From assembly GCF_000365425.1 (NCBI RefSeq), contig NZ_AQOV01000001.1:1426001-1490000 (forward strand): a DNA stretch of 64,000 nucleotides, read 5' to 3'. The position numbers were made by a program, and so were the translations under genes. The first letter of the stretch is position 1, and each line of letters starts with the position of its first letter. The notes below the pieces were generated by a model. That model was not told where the DNA came from, did no database searches, and saw only the letters and a list, made by a program, of their open reading frames with translations. Positions 54,735 through 64,000 of this stretch are shown one piece after another. This DNA comes from Methylomonas sp. MK1. Its GTDB lineage: Bacteria; Pseudomonadota; Gammaproteobacteria; Methylococcales; Methylomonadaceae.

Positions 54735-55910
54735 ATGACCAGTCACATCATGCCTACTTATGCCCGCCAGTCGGTCACTTTTGCACGCGGCGAAGGCGCG
54801 TGGTTGTGGGATACCGATGGGCGTCGCTATCTCGACTCGGTCGCCGGCATTGCCGTGTGCAACCTCGGCCACGCGCATCCGGCCGTGCATGAAGCGCTCT
54901 GCCGGCAAAGCAAAACCTTGCTGCATACCTCCAATCTTTACGGCGTGGCACTTCAGGCGCAACTCGCGGATAAATTGATCGAGCTGAGCGGCATGGATAA
55001 TGTGTTTTTCAGCAACTCCGGGGCGGAAGCCAACGAAGCGGCGATAAAAATCGCCCGTAAATACGGTCACCAACAAGGCATCGACAATCCGGTAGTGTTG
55101 ACCATGGAAAAGAGCTTCCATGGCCGGACCATGGGAACGCTGAGCGCTACCGGCAACACCAAGATCAAGCAAGGCTTTACGCCGTTGCTGGCTGGATTTA
55201 CTCATGTGCCGTACAACGATGTTCCGGCCATAGAATCGGCACTCGCGGCCGACAAAAATATCGTCGCTATCCTGGTCGAACCGGTGCAAGGCGAAGGTGG
55301 CGTGAATATCCCGGCCGCGGATTATTTGAATCAAATTCGCGTTCTGTGCGATCAGCATAACTTGCTGATGATGCTGGATGAAATCCAAACCGGTGCCGGC
55401 CGTACCGGGCGCTTTCTGGCTTACCAACATAACGGCATCCTGCCGGATGTATGTACCATGGCCAAAGCACTGGGTAACGGCGTGCCGATTGGCGCTTGCG
55501 TGGCGCGGGGCAAAGCGGCGGACGTGTTACAAGCCGGCAATCACGGCTCGACCTTTGGCGGCAACCCACTAGCCTGTAGCGCGGCGTTGGCGGTGCTGGA
55601 AACATTGACGACCGGCACACTGATCGCCGATGCGCAAACCAAGGGCGCGCAAATTTGCCAACTTTTCAAAGACGCACTAGCCGACAACCCACATATCGTC
55701 GATATTCGCCATAAAGGCTTGATGATAGGCATTGAACTGGATCGGCCTTGCGGCGAATTGGTCGGCAAAGCCTTGGCACAGGGCTTGTTGATAAACGTTA
55801 CCGCGGACAGCACCATCCGCTTATTGCCGCCACTGATTATCGACGACGCGCAAATAATAACGCTGACCGAAACCTTGGCGGCGCTCATTCAGGAATTTAG
55901 CAGACAATAA
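54735..55910 (+). CDS. argD: Acetylornithine aminotransferase
   Basis: 391 aa class III PLP aminotransferase. [22 protein letters not shown], the lysine region [18 protein letters not shown] and [16 protein letters not shown]. Step 4 of arginine synthesis (also usable for succinyl-diaminopimelate). It is separated by 2 nt from argF, so one transcript is likely. Confidence 0.95.
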   Translation: MTSHIMPTYARQSVTFARGEGAWLWDTDGRRYLDSVAGIAVCNLGHAHPAVHEALCRQSKTLLHTSNLYGVALQAQLADKLIELSGMDNVFFSNSGAEANEAAIKIARKYGHQQGIDNPVVLTMEKSFHGRTMGTLSATGNTKIKQGFTPLLAGFTHVPYNDVPAIESALAADKNIVAILVEPVQGEGGVNIPAADYLNQIRVLCDQHNLLMMLDEIQTGAGRTGRFLAYQHNGILPDVCTMAKALGNGVPIGACVARGKAADVLQAGNHGSTFGGNPLACSAALAVLETLTTGTLIADAQTKGAQICQLFKDALADNPHIVDIRHKGLMIGIELDRPCGELVGKALAQGLLINVTADSTIRLLPPLIIDDAQIITLTETLAALIQEFSRQ

Positions 55911-55912
55911 CC

Positions 55913-56812
55913 ATGCAACCCAGACACTTCATCAGTCTGCTGGATTTGTCCAGCGCCGAATTACACAACCTGATTCAACGGGCGATTCAACTCAAAACGC
56001 ATCGCGACCCGAACTATCAGCCTTTCAAAGGCAAAGTACTGGCGATGATTTTCGAAAAATCCTCGACCCGCACCCGGATCTCCTTCGAAGCCGGCATGGC
56101 CCAGTTCGGCGGCACCGCACTGTTTCTGTCGCCGCGCGACACGCAACTCGGCCGCGGCGAACCTCTGGAAGACAGCGCTAAGGTTATCTCCAGCATGGTG
56201 GACTGTATTATGCTGCGCACCAACAACCACGACACGGTGACCACGTTTGCCAAATACTCGCGGGTACCCGTGATCAACGGTCTGACCGATTTGTTACATC
56301 CCTGTCAGTTGCTGGCGGATATGCAGACCTTTTTTGAATTGCGCGGCGACATCGCCGGCAAAACCGTAGCCTGGATCGGCGACGGCAATAATATGTGTCA
56401 TTCCTATATCAACGCGGCTCGTCAATTCGACTTTAAATTAAACATAGCCTGCCCTGTCGATTACCGGCCGCAGCAAAGCATCGTCGATGCCGCCGGGCAC
56501 CGAGTAGCGTTTTTCAATACGCCGGAGCAAGCCGCGCAACATGCCGATTTAGTGGTGACCGATGTCTGGGCCAGTATGGGCCAGGAAGAGGAACAGAAAA
56601 AACGCGAATTCGTATTTAAGGATTTTCAGGTAAACAGCAAAACCATGGCTGCCGCCCAATCCGATGCGCTGTTCATGCATTGCCTGCCGGCACATCGCGG
56701 CGAAGAAGTGACAGCCGAGGTGATCGACGGCCCACAAAGCGTGATATTTCCGGAAGCCGAGAATCGCCTGCACGCTCAGAAAGCGTTACTGGAATTTCTC
56801 ATCTGCCGATAA
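55913..56812 (+). CDS. argF: Ornithine carbamoyltransferase
   Basis: 299 aa. Carbamoyl-phosphate binding [29 protein letters not shown], ornithine site [11 protein letters not shown] and [12 protein letters not shown]. Forms citrulline from ornithine. Trimeric cytosolic enzyme. Operon with argD. Confidence 0.96.
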   Translation: MQPRHFISLLDLSSAELHNLIQRAIQLKTHRDPNYQPFKGKVLAMIFEKSSTRTRISFEAGMAQFGGTALFLSPRDTQLGRGEPLEDSAKVISSMVDCIMLRTNNHDTVTTFAKYSRVPVINGLTDLLHPCQLLADMQTFFELRGDIAGKTVAWIGDGNNMCHSYINAARQFDFKLNIACPVDYRPQQSIVDAAGHRVAFFNTPEQAAQHADLVVTDVWASMGQEEEQKKREFVFKDFQVNSKTMAAAQSDALFMHCLPAHRGEEVTAEVIDGPQSVIFPEAENRLHAQKALLEFLICR

Positions 56813-56859
56813 TTTCGCTAGAATCGCCGCTTTCTTTACGCCGAACGAAGAGTGATACT

Positions 56860-57498
56860 GTGAAAAAATCTTTTGCCTACATTTTTGCCTGTCTGCTGAT
56901 TAGCCCGCTTGCCATGGCAAGAACCGCCTACGTCACCGACAAAGTCGAGGTGCCATTACGCAGCGGCGAAAGTGAGCGCACCAAGATCGTGAAAATGTTG
57001 GAAAACGGTATCCCTGTCAGCGTGTTGCAAGAAAGTACCGAAAACGGCTACACCTATATACAAACCAGCAACGGCGCGGAAGGCTTTATTCTCAGCCGCT
57101 ACCTAACCGGCGAACCCAGCGCCCGCACCCAACTGGAAGCAGCCACCAAAAAATTGGAAGCGCTGCAAGAAGAAAACAAACTGTTGAAAACCGCTCAAAC
57201 CAGCGGGCAGGAAGCCGGAAAAGAGCGTGACCGTCTTAGCGCCGAACTCAGCGAACTACAACAAACCGCCGCGAACGCCATCCAGCTCAAGCAACAACGC
57301 GACCAATTACAGGAACAGGTTGTCGCCGTGAATCGCGAACTACAGCAACTGAAACGCGAAAATCAGGCGTTAACCGACAGCAGCAACCAGGACTGGTTTT
57401 TATACGGCGGCGGCTTGGCTTTATTCGGCGTATTGCTGGGCTTTATTCTGCCAAAACTCAGCTGGCGCCGCCGTTCCAGCGGCTGGGATAGTTTTTAG
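56860..57498 (+). CDS. TIGR04211-type SH3-domain membrane protein
   Basis: 212 aa from GTG 56860, preceded by GAAGAG. The frame extends upstream into argF but the signal peptide begins here (KKSFAYIFACLLISPLAMA). Then come an SH3b domain (VEVPLRSGESERTKIV...GFILSRYL, about 25-90), a coiled coil (about 95-170) and a C-terminal TM (WFLYGGGLALFGVLLGFILP) with a basic tail. This is the SH3-coiled coil-TM family of gammaproteobacteria, like E. coli YgiM. It is placed in the envelope; partner unknown. Confidence 0.88.
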   Translation: MKKSFAYIFACLLISPLAMARTAYVTDKVEVPLRSGESERTKIVKMLENGIPVSVLQESTENGYTYIQTSNGAEGFILSRYLTGEPSARTQLEAATKKLEALQEENKLLKTAQTSGQEAGKERDRLSAELSELQQTAANAIQLKQQRDQLQEQVVAVNRELQQLKRENQALTDSSNQDWFLYGGGLALFGVLLGFILPKLSWRRRSSGWDSF

Positions 57499-57592
57499 TT
57501 TTAAACGAATCAGCCGCAGGGCTGCCCTGCTTCAAATGACGCCCGTTCCCGCGGCAGTTTAAGCGCCGCTTTTGCTTTCATCTGGAATCACC

Positions 57593-59440
57593 ATGCCTGC
57601 ATATCGTTCTCATACCACCACTCAAGGCCGCAACATGGCGGGAGCGCGCGCGTTGTGGCGCGCCACCGGCATGAAAGACGGCGACTTCGATAAACCGATT
57701 ATCGCCATCGCCAACTCCTTCACCCAGTTCGTGCCGGGCCATGTGCATTTAAAAGACCTGGGCCAATTGGTGGCGCGTGAGATTGAATTGGCCGGCGGCG
57801 TCGCCAAAGAATTCAACACCATCGCCGTTGACGACGGCATTGCCATGGGTCACGACGGCATGTTGTATAGCCTGCCCAGCCGTGATTTGATTGCCGACAG
57901 CGTCGAGTACATGGTCAATGCGCATTGCGCTGATGCCATTGTCTGCATTTCCAATTGTGACAAAATCACCCCGGGCATGTTGATGGCGGCGATGCGCATC
58001 AACATTCCGGTGATATTTGTCTCCGGCGGCCCGATGGAAGCCGGTAAAGTGCGTTTGGCTGAAAGTCCCGACATCAAAAAGCTGGACCTGATCGACGCCA
58101 TGGTGATGGCGGCGGACAGCAAAGTCTCCGATAGCGATTTGGCAGAAGTCGAGCGCTCCGCCTGCCCGACTTGCGGTTCCTGCTCCGGGATGTTCACCGC
58201 CAATTCGATGAACTGTCTGACTGAAGCACTGGGCCTGTCATTACCGGGTAATGGCACGGTAGTCGCCACCCATGCCGACCGCGAACAGTTATTCAAACAA
58301 GCTGGGTGGCGTATCGTCGAACTGGCCAAACAGTATTACGAACAAAACGACGAATCGGTACTGCCGCGCGCGGTCGGCTTCAAAGCCTTCGAAAATGCCA
58401 TTGCACTGGATATTGCGATGGGCGGCTCGACCAACACCATTCTGCATTTGCTGGCGATTGCCCAAGAAGCCGGTATCGATTTCACGCTAGCGGATATCGA
58501 CCGCATGTCCAAAGTGGTCCCGCAGTTGTGCAAAGTGGCGCCCAACACCAACAAATATCACATCGAAGACGTGCACCGCGCCGGCGGCATCATGGCGATT
58601 TTGGCCGAGTTGAACCGCGCCGGTAAACTGCATACCGACGTACCCACCGTGCACGCCAAAACCCTGGGCGAAGCCTTGACGCAATGGGATGTGATGAGTA
58701 ACCCCAGCGATGCGGTAAAGACTTTTTATATGGCCGGCCCCGCCGGTATTCCGACTCAGGTGGCGTTTAGTCAGAATACCCGTTGGCCAAGCCTAGACAC
58801 TGATCGTGCCGAAGGCTGTATTCGCTCCATCGACCATGCCTTCAGCCAGGAAGGCGGATTAGCGGTATTACATGGCAATATCGCTCTGGACGGCTGCGTG
58901 ATCAAAACAGCCGGTGTCGATGACAGCCTGCTGGTATTTGAAGGCAACGCCCATGTGGTCGAATCGCAAGACGAAGCCGTGGAAAATATCCTCAATAACA
59001 AAGTCAAATCCGGCGATGTGGTGGTGGTGCGTTACGAAGGCCCCAAAGGCGGACCAGGCATGCAGGAAATGCTCTATCCCACCAGCTATATCAAATCCAA
59101 AGGCTTAGGCAAAGCCTGCGCGCTATTGACCGACGGCCGTTTTTCCGGCGGCACCTCCGGTTTATCCATCGGCCACTGTTCGCCGGAAGCGGCGGCAGGT
59201 GGAGCTATTGGCCTAGTGCGCAACGGCGACCGTATCCGCATCGATATTCCCAACCGTACCATCAATGTACTGGTCAGCGACGAGGAACTGGCCCAGCGCC
59301 GGACCGAACAGGACAAATTGGGCTGGAAACCGGCCAGGCCACGTCCACGCAAAGTGTCAGTGGCGCTGAAAGCCTATGCCATGTTTGCTACATCCGCCGA
59401 CAAAGGCGCGGTGCGGGATTTATCAAAGTTTGAGAATTAA
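57593..59440 (+). CDS. ilvD: Dihydroxy-acid dehydratase
   Basis: 615 aa from ATG 57593 ([22 protein letters not shown]); a longer frame starts at TTG 57572. Fe-S ligands are in [18 protein letters not shown] and [25 protein letters not shown], the second a dehydratase signature. [18 protein letters not shown] near the C-terminus is the metal/substrate loop. Makes 2-ketoacids for valine, leucine and isoleucine. The cluster must be supplied by ISC or SUF. Confidence 0.97.
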   Translation: MPAYRSHTTTQGRNMAGARALWRATGMKDGDFDKPIIAIANSFTQFVPGHVHLKDLGQLVAREIELAGGVAKEFNTIAVDDGIAMGHDGMLYSLPSRDLIADSVEYMVNAHCADAIVCISNCDKITPGMLMAAMRINIPVIFVSGGPMEAGKVRLAESPDIKKLDLIDAMVMAADSKVSDSDLAEVERSACPTCGSCSGMFTANSMNCLTEALGLSLPGNGTVVATHADREQLFKQAGWRIVELAKQYYEQNDESVLPRAVGFKAFENAIALDIAMGGSTNTILHLLAIAQEAGIDFTLADIDRMSKVVPQLCKVAPNTNKYHIEDVHRAGGIMAILAELNRAGKLHTDVPTVHAKTLGEALTQWDVMSNPSDAVKTFYMAGPAGIPTQVAFSQNTRWPSLDTDRAEGCIRSIDHAFSQEGGLAVLHGNIALDGCVIKTAGVDDSLLVFEGNAHVVESQDEAVENILNNKVKSGDVVVVRYEGPKGGPGMQEMLYPTSYIKSKGLGKACALLTDGRFSGGTSGLSIGHCSPEAAAGGAIGLVRNGDRIRIDIPNRTINVLVSDEELAQRRTEQDKLGWKPARPRPRKVSVALKAYAMFATSADKGAVRDLSKFEN

Positions 59441-59449
59441 CTTCGGCTG

Positions 59450-59477
59450 TTACCTCATCCTACCGAGCTTGAGGTAA
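59450..59477 (+). promoter_or_regulatory. Hairpin covering a ribosome-binding site
   Basis: TTACCTCA (59450-59457) pairs with TGAGGTAA (59470-59477); the right arm includes GAGG (59471-59474), the likely ribosome site 9 nt before GTG 59484. It could damp translation of the next gene. Confidence 0.35.
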
Positions 59478-59483
59478 TCAGAA

Positions 59484-60269
59484 GTGGGTAATAACGCTAT
59501 TAGAATGCTGACCACTTGGCCGTTCCTCATTTGCCTTGTATCCCTGATTGCCAATGATTGGTGGCTTAAGGCTGCTCATCCAGGATTATTTACCGGAAAA
59601 CTTTCTGATTTCGCCGGAGTAGCCGTTGTGTCTTTAATGACATTCAGTGCATTGCCGCATCGAAAATGGCTCTTGTGTTTGTTGATTTCGGTTACTTTTC
59701 TGTGGTGGAAAAGTCCGCTGTCGGATTCAATGATTCACTTGGCGAATAGTCTGAGTATTTTGCGAATTGGACGAGTGGTTGACTACAGTGATCTGTGGGC
59801 TCTGTTGGTCGTGCCTGTTTGCCTGCACGTTTCCGAAAAACAGTCCAGGTTTCGTATTGCGTCGAAATATTTTAGAAAGATGCTGACAGTTCCTGTCGCG
59901 GTGGTTACGCTATTTGGCGTTATGGGCACGTCAGCCCGACCGATACAGGAAGAATACACTGTGCGGCCTTTAGCCAGTTCTACAAATATTCCGCGTGAGG
60001 AATTAGTGAATGTTATATCTGATGTTGCCGCAAAGCATGATCTTAGTTGCTACGGATGTGAAGGTACGTATCCGTTAGATTTCGCAAGATATTTTGGGAA
60101 GTCACTTTCTATGACTTATACACTCACACCTGAAAACACCGTCTCGTTCGTAATTGAATATTCTAGCGATCCCGGCTATGAGGAAGCTGTGGCTTTACGA
60201 GCCGCTCTAAATTCATCGCTAGCCGAACACTTCGATGGCCTGGAATACACAGAGCTGTTGAGAAAATAA
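59484..60269 (+). CDS. Membrane protein of unknown function
   Basis: 261 aa with GTG start (ATG 59505 is an alternative). N-terminal half: about four TM helices, including NDWWLKAAHPGLFTGKLSDFAGVAVVSLMTFSALPH, a segment I recall from other uncharacterised membrane proteins. C-terminal half: soluble domain with CYGC at about 199-202 and no recognised motif. Function unknown. Composition is a little more AT-rich than the neighbouring arg/ilv genes. Confidence 0.7.
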   Translation: MGNNAIRMLTTWPFLICLVSLIANDWWLKAAHPGLFTGKLSDFAGVAVVSLMTFSALPHRKWLLCLLISVTFLWWKSPLSDSMIHLANSLSILRIGRVVDYSDLWALLVVPVCLHVSEKQSRFRIASKYFRKMLTVPVAVVTLFGVMGTSARPIQEEYTVRPLASSTNIPREELVNVISDVAAKHDLSCYGCEGTYPLDFARYFGKSLSMTYTLTPENTVSFVIEYSSDPGYEEAVALRAALNSSLAEHFDGLEYTELLRK

Positions 60270-60404
60270 ATTATTGTTACCGTACTCAAGCTTCGCTGCC
60301 ATTCAGGTTAACCCGCCTAATTTGGATTCGTCGCTAGGCAATCCACCAGACGTTGAGAATTTTCGGCGTTTTGCCCTCGGAAACACCCTACACATTAAAT
60401 TATC

Positions 60405-61232
60405 GTGAAACGCTTCCTCCTCCATCTGTTCTACATCTGGAAACAAAAGCTAAAAATCTACTTCATAGCCGGCTGGGTAGGTGCGGGGATGGGGATATTT
60501 TTGTTAGCCCCCAGTTACGATTACATTAGCTCGCGCGAGCGCAACGCCGACCCGCTGTCATCGATCGAATTCGTGTTTGGCCAATTCACCGAAGTAATGA
60601 CCGGCCAAATTAATCAAAATAATTTGATCCTGTTTTATGCCGAAATTGGCGCGATACTGGGCCTGCTGTCGCTGGGTTTTTATCAGATTTTACACAAGCG
60701 ACTGGTGGACCTGGACGCACTGAAGACCGAGCTGGAAAAGGATTTGCCGACCATCATCCGTCAAGGCGAAGGCCCGTTGCTGGAGTTTAAATCGTCGCTG
60801 CGCTGGGATATTCAGGAGCAACGCGTTAACAAGACCCTGGAAGGCGTGATTATGAAAACCCTGGCCGGTTTCTTTAACAGTCCGGTTGGCGGCACCTTGC
60901 TAATCGGCGTGGCCGACAACGGCGAAATCCTCGGCCTGGAATCCGACTTCCAAACCCTGAAAAAACCCGATCATGACGGCTTCGAGCAAACCCTGATGAC
61001 TGCGGTCTCCACCAATCTGGGGGCCGATTTGTGCCCGCTGATCCACGTGCTTTTTCATAAATTGGCCGACCGTGATGTGTGCCGGGTTATTGTTTCCCCC
61101 TCGCACCGGCCCGTGTTTCTGACGCAGAGCAACACCCCCAAATTCTTCGTGCGAACCGGCGGCGGCACTCGGGACCTCAACATTCAAGAAGCGCTGGATT
61201 ATGTGGCCAGTCGTTGGAAAAAAACCAAATAA
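60405..61232 (+). CDS. Membrane-anchored AlbA_2 (Schlafen-type) domain protein
   Basis: 275 aa, GTG start. Two N-terminal TM helices (about 17-37 and 80-100) precede a cytoplasmic AlbA_2 domain. EGPLLEFKSSLRWD, VIMKTLAGFFNSPVGGTLLIGVADNGEILGLESDF and FVRTGGGTRDLN are its hallmark strands. The domain is found in Schlafen-like proteins, where it is linked to nucleic-acid binding or cleavage, usually in soluble proteins. A membrane tether is less common. Function here unknown. Confidence 0.82.
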   Translation: MKRFLLHLFYIWKQKLKIYFIAGWVGAGMGIFLLAPSYDYISSRERNADPLSSIEFVFGQFTEVMTGQINQNNLILFYAEIGAILGLLSLGFYQILHKRLVDLDALKTELEKDLPTIIRQGEGPLLEFKSSLRWDIQEQRVNKTLEGVIMKTLAGFFNSPVGGTLLIGVADNGEILGLESDFQTLKKPDHDGFEQTLMTAVSTNLGADLCPLIHVLFHKLADRDVCRVIVSPSHRPVFLTQSNTPKFFVRTGGGTRDLNIQEALDYVASRWKKTK

Positions 61233-61310
61233 TCTGCCCTGATTGGGTTTTAACGCCAGCAAAGTTAAACTAAGCAACCGGCAACATAGCAAACGATTTG
61301 TAAACACTCC

Positions 61311-62624
61311 ATGGAACATCAATCAACTTTCGTTAATTGGTTCAGAAATTCATCGCCCTACATCCACGCGCACCGCAACCGCACCTTTGTGATTTTTTTC
61401 GGTGGCAACGCGGTGACGGAGCCGGATTTCGACAATCTGATTCACGACTTCGCGTTGCTGAGAAGCCTGGGTGTCAGGCTGGTGCTGGTGCACGGCATTC
61501 GCCCACAGATCGACGAACAAGTCACCGGACATGGCAACACACCGCAGTTTCACCACCATTTACGCATCACCGATGCGACCACACTACAATATGTGAAGCA
61601 AGCGGCAGGACTCGTGCGGGTGGAAATTGAAGCGCTGTTATCGATGGGTGTTTCCGGCTCGCCGATGGCTGGTGCGAAGATACGCGTGGCGTCCGGCAAT
61701 TTTGTTACCGCCAAACCTTTGGGGGTATTGGACGGCATCGACTATTGCCATACCGGCAAAGTGCGGCGCATCGACGCCCAAGCCATCCATCAACAATTGG
61801 ATCAACAAAACGTAGTACTGATTTCGCCTATCGGCTATTCGCCCAGCGGCGAGGTATTCAATCTGTCGGCCGAGGAAGTGGCAACCGAAGTAGCCATCGC
61901 CTTGCAAGCCGAAAAGTTGATTTTGTTGACCGAACAAAACTGCGTATCGCCCAGTGATAATGGCCCCATCCAACAGCTCACCACAGCTCAAGTTTCAGCA
62001 CTATTGGAAGATGCGCCAACAGTGCCGGATGAAGTTGCCCGCTCGCTGCGCGCCGCGATGCAAAGCTGTGAAAAAGGCGTACAGCGTGCGCACTTGATCA
62101 ATCGGCATGTGGATGGCGCCCTGCTTCTTGAACTGTTTACCCGCGACGGTATCGGTACGCTGATCAGTTCGACGGCATTCGAAACCATACGACCGGCGAC
62201 ATTGGACGACATCGGCGGCATCATGGAGTTGATCAAACCTTTGGAACAGCAAGGCATCCTGGTCAAGCGTTCGCGAGAAAAACTGGAAATGGAAATCGGC
62301 GACTACATCGTCATCGAGCGCGACGGCTTGATCATCGGCTGCACGGCGTTTCACGTAATGAACGACGGCAACAGCGCGGAAATCGCTTGTCTGGCGGTGC
62401 ATGCCGACTATCAAAAAGGCGCGCGCGGCAACAGCTTACTGGAGTATCTCGGCAATAAAGCCAAAACCGAGCATATCCACCGCTTGTTCGTGCGTTCCAC
62501 ACAAACCGTGCATTGGTTTGTCGAACGCGGTTTTGCACCCTGCGACATCGACGATTTGCCCGAGCCGATGAAAAGCGCTTACAACTATCAGCGCAATTCC
62601 AAGGTATTGTATAAAGACGTTTAA
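61311..62624 (+). CDS. argA: N-acetylglutamate synthase (amino-acid N-acetyltransferase)
   Basis: 437 aa, close to E. coli ArgA (443). An amino-acid-kinase-like N-domain (FVIFFGGNAVTEPDFDNL, LVLVHGIRPQID, arginine-binding regulatory role) is fused to a C-terminal GNAT domain (AEIACLAVHADYQKGARGNSLLEYLG, LFVRSTQTVHWFVERGF). First step of arginine synthesis, feedback-inhibited by arginine in the family. Third arg gene in the window. Confidence 0.95.
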   Translation: MEHQSTFVNWFRNSSPYIHAHRNRTFVIFFGGNAVTEPDFDNLIHDFALLRSLGVRLVLVHGIRPQIDEQVTGHGNTPQFHHHLRITDATTLQYVKQAAGLVRVEIEALLSMGVSGSPMAGAKIRVASGNFVTAKPLGVLDGIDYCHTGKVRRIDAQAIHQQLDQQNVVLISPIGYSPSGEVFNLSAEEVATEVAIALQAEKLILLTEQNCVSPSDNGPIQQLTTAQVSALLEDAPTVPDEVARSLRAAMQSCEKGVQRAHLINRHVDGALLLELFTRDGIGTLISSTAFETIRPATLDDIGGIMELIKPLEQQGILVKRSREKLEMEIGDYIVIERDGLIIGCTAFHVMNDGNSAEIACLAVHADYQKGARGNSLLEYLGNKAKTEHIHRLFVRSTQTVHWFVERGFAPCDIDDLPEPMKSAYNYQRNSKVLYKDV

Positions 62625-62662
62625 CATCACCCTCCACCCACTCTCAGCCCGCGGAATATAGG

Positions 62663-63115
62663 ATGCTCGATAAACAGGATTTTCTGACAGTCGTAAAAAA
62701 CACCCCCTTAGTCTCTATCGATTTAATTGTACGTTCCAGCAAGGACGAAATATTGATGGGCATGCGCGTGAATGAACCGGCGGCGGGCTATTGGTTCGTG
62801 CCCGGCGGCAGAATTTTTAAATCCGAAACCCTGGAAGATGCGTTTCAAAGAATCACTGAAACCGAATTGGGCACTGCCTACAGCATGGAAAGCGCTGATT
62901 TACTCGGTGCATTCACCCATCTGTATGAGACTAATTTTGCCAAACAGCCGGGTATAAGTACCCATTACGTGGTTTTGGGCTATCAATTGCAGCTGGATAT
63001 CGATATTAATCAGTTACCGGCACAACAACATTCTAATTACCGTTGGTTTGGCAAACATGAAGACTTGAGTGAAGTTCATCCTAACAGCCAAGCCTACTAT
63101 CCCTATCTGCGCTGA
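62663..63115 (+). CDS. gmm: GDP-mannose mannosyl hydrolase (atypical Nudix)
   Basis: 150 aa. WFVPGGRIFKSETLEDAFQRITETELG is the shortened Nudix motif of Gmm, which lacks the usual Nudix Glu cluster and uses inversion chemistry. FTHLYETNFAKQPGISTHYVVLGYQL is also Gmm-like. Cleaves GDP-mannose/GDP-glucose, which adjusts sugar nucleotide pools for polysaccharide synthesis. 3 nt before cpdA. Confidence 0.9.
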   Translation: MLDKQDFLTVVKNTPLVSIDLIVRSSKDEILMGMRVNEPAAGYWFVPGGRIFKSETLEDAFQRITETELGTAYSMESADLLGAFTHLYETNFAKQPGISTHYVVLGYQLQLDIDINQLPAQQHSNYRWFGKHEDLSEVHPNSQAYYPYLR

Positions 63116-63118
63116 ACA

Positions 63119-63907
63119 ATGGCAATCTTAAAAGTATTGCAGCTGACAGACCTGCATATATTGCCGCATGCCGGCGATAAAATGCTCGGCATAGACACCG
63201 AACAGTATTTCCAACAGACCCTAGCCCACGCGCATGCCACTCACGGCCCATTCGATCTGATTTTATTAACCGGTGATTTGGGCCAAGACCCTAGCGCTGA
63301 TAGCTACCGGCGAATTTGCAAGCATCTGCAAACTTATCAAACACCTTGCCTGTGTTTGCCGGGCAATCATGACAACTGGGAACTGATGGAAACCGAGCTG
63401 AACGTAGGCTTCGTCAGTTGCCGCAAACACCTGCTGCTAAAAAATTGGCAGATTATTGCTTTAAACAGCCAAAAACCGGGCAGCCCCGCTGGGTTTTTAT
63501 CACAGGAAGAACTGGTATTTTTACAGCAAACGCTAAGCACAAATGACATGCCTGCCCTGCTGGCGGTACACCATCATTGCGTTGCCAGCGGGAGCAGTTG
63601 GATGGATACGATGCAAATAGAGAACGGTGAGGCATTGCTGGCAATAGCGGAACGCTTTGTGCAGGTTAAAGCCATCACCTGCGGTCATTTACATCAGGAA
63701 ATGCAAACTAATCATGAACAAATAGCAATATTCGCCACACCGGCCAGCTGTTTTCAGTTCAAACCGTTTGCCACCGAGTTTGCACTGGACGAGTTAGCAC
63801 CCGGCTACAGGGTCTTCGAATTGGGCGATGACGGCGACTTGCGATCCCGGTGCTATCGCCTGCCCATCAGCATGAACGACTTACAAACCAACTTGCACAG
63901 TTACTAA
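63119..63907 (+). CDS. cpdA: 3',5'-cyclic AMP phosphodiesterase CpdA-like
   Basis: 262 aa class III metallophosphoesterase. Metal-binding motifs: LTDLHI (D-X-H), TGDLGQD, GNHDN, AVHHHC and CGHLHQ. Similar in length and motifs to CpdA/Icc, which hydrolyses cAMP. Activity on cAMP is by family resemblance. Its stop overlaps the end of a convergent gene. Confidence 0.9.
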   Translation: MAILKVLQLTDLHILPHAGDKMLGIDTEQYFQQTLAHAHATHGPFDLILLTGDLGQDPSADSYRRICKHLQTYQTPCLCLPGNHDNWELMETELNVGFVSCRKHLLLKNWQIIALNSQKPGSPAGFLSQEELVFLQQTLSTNDMPALLAVHHHCVASGSSWMDTMQIENGEALLAIAERFVQVKAITCGHLHQEMQTNHEQIAIFATPASCFQFKPFATEFALDELAPGYRVFELGDDGDLRSRCYRLPISMNDLQTNLHSY

Positions 63908-64000
63908 CCAAACGCCAATCTTCCGGACAAATAACTCTCGGCGTTGACGCCCACATCGTTGGCAATCAGCAAAGCTCCTAATTCGTCCATCGCTTTGCGG
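63904..64000 (-). CDS. 3' end of an unidentified gene (runs off the window)
   Basis: The last 31 codons read on the minus strand, ending with stop TAG (63904-63906): RKAMDELGALLIANDVG then VNAESYLSGRLAFG. I do not recognise the protein from this tail. Its stop overlaps that of cpdA, so the genes converge. Confidence 0.6.
   Translation of the reverse strand, partial: RKAMDELGALLIANDVGVNAESYLSGRLAFG

Overview
The window reads as a chromosomal segment of a gammaproteobacterium. A type I methanotroph or methylotroph (Methylococcales, Methylomonas-like) is my best guess. That rests on recalled gene content: pyruvate phosphate dikinase, an operon-encoded SUF system with an Rrf2 regulator, exosortase-A-type polysaccharide genes, a Nif11 protein and dihydroxyacetone kinase subunits. 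No methane-oxidation gene lies in the window, so the placement is inference. Coding density is high, and most genes are ordinary housekeeping genes.

Layout, 1-25 kb: the 3' part of ppdK; a heme-sensing diguanylate cyclase; a zur-type regulator; an orphan promoter-terminator pair (candidate FNR-controlled small RNA); an operon of a divergent NAD-dependent DNA ligase, thiD, thiE and dodecin; a histidine-rich membrane protein; a PLP deaminase with folP; a Nif11 peptide; a flavin reductase; lysS; a DUF433/DUF5615 toxin-antitoxin pair; prfB without the programmed frameshift; lgt; a Rieske protein; rsmJ; and the suf cluster. The suf cluster (sufR-B-C-D-S-U, minus strand) is interrupted twice. An AT-rich membrane-protein gene between two ~250-bp inverted repeats separates sufB from sufC, and an opposite-strand Uma2-family gene separates sufD from sufS. 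The suf promoter overlaps a palindrome matching the core of the IscR type 1 site.

25.8-33.5 kb is a surface-polysaccharide block: deacetylase, glycosyltransferase, exosortase-A-associated O-ligase, membrane sulfatase/phosphotransferase and, on the other strand, two nucleotide-sugar enzymes (tviB-like dehydrogenase and uronate epimerase). 33.5-41.6 kb holds a TetR regulator, the udg-uvrC-pgsA operon, an OmpA-family porin, a GNAT/PLD-like fusion and a 2-oxoacid decarboxylase.

41.7-51.1 kb is the classical translation/transcription operon on the minus strand (rimP-nusA-infB-rbfA-truB-rpsO-pnp). Two identical tRNA-Phe genes lie upstream, and the leader between them and rimP carries its own promoter and two terminator hairpins. 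51-64 kb holds a HAD phosphatase, dhaK and dhaL in convergent orientation, an RHH-like protein, argD-argF-SH3 protein-ilvD, two membrane proteins (one with a Schlafen AlbA_2 domain), argA, a GDP-mannose hydrolase, cpdA and the 3' end of an unidentified minus-strand gene.

No CRISPR array, rRNA, transposase or integrase was seen. The most unusual items are the inverted-repeat cargo cassette in the suf operon, the two candidate non-coding transcription units, the divergent ligase, and several poorly known membrane proteins.
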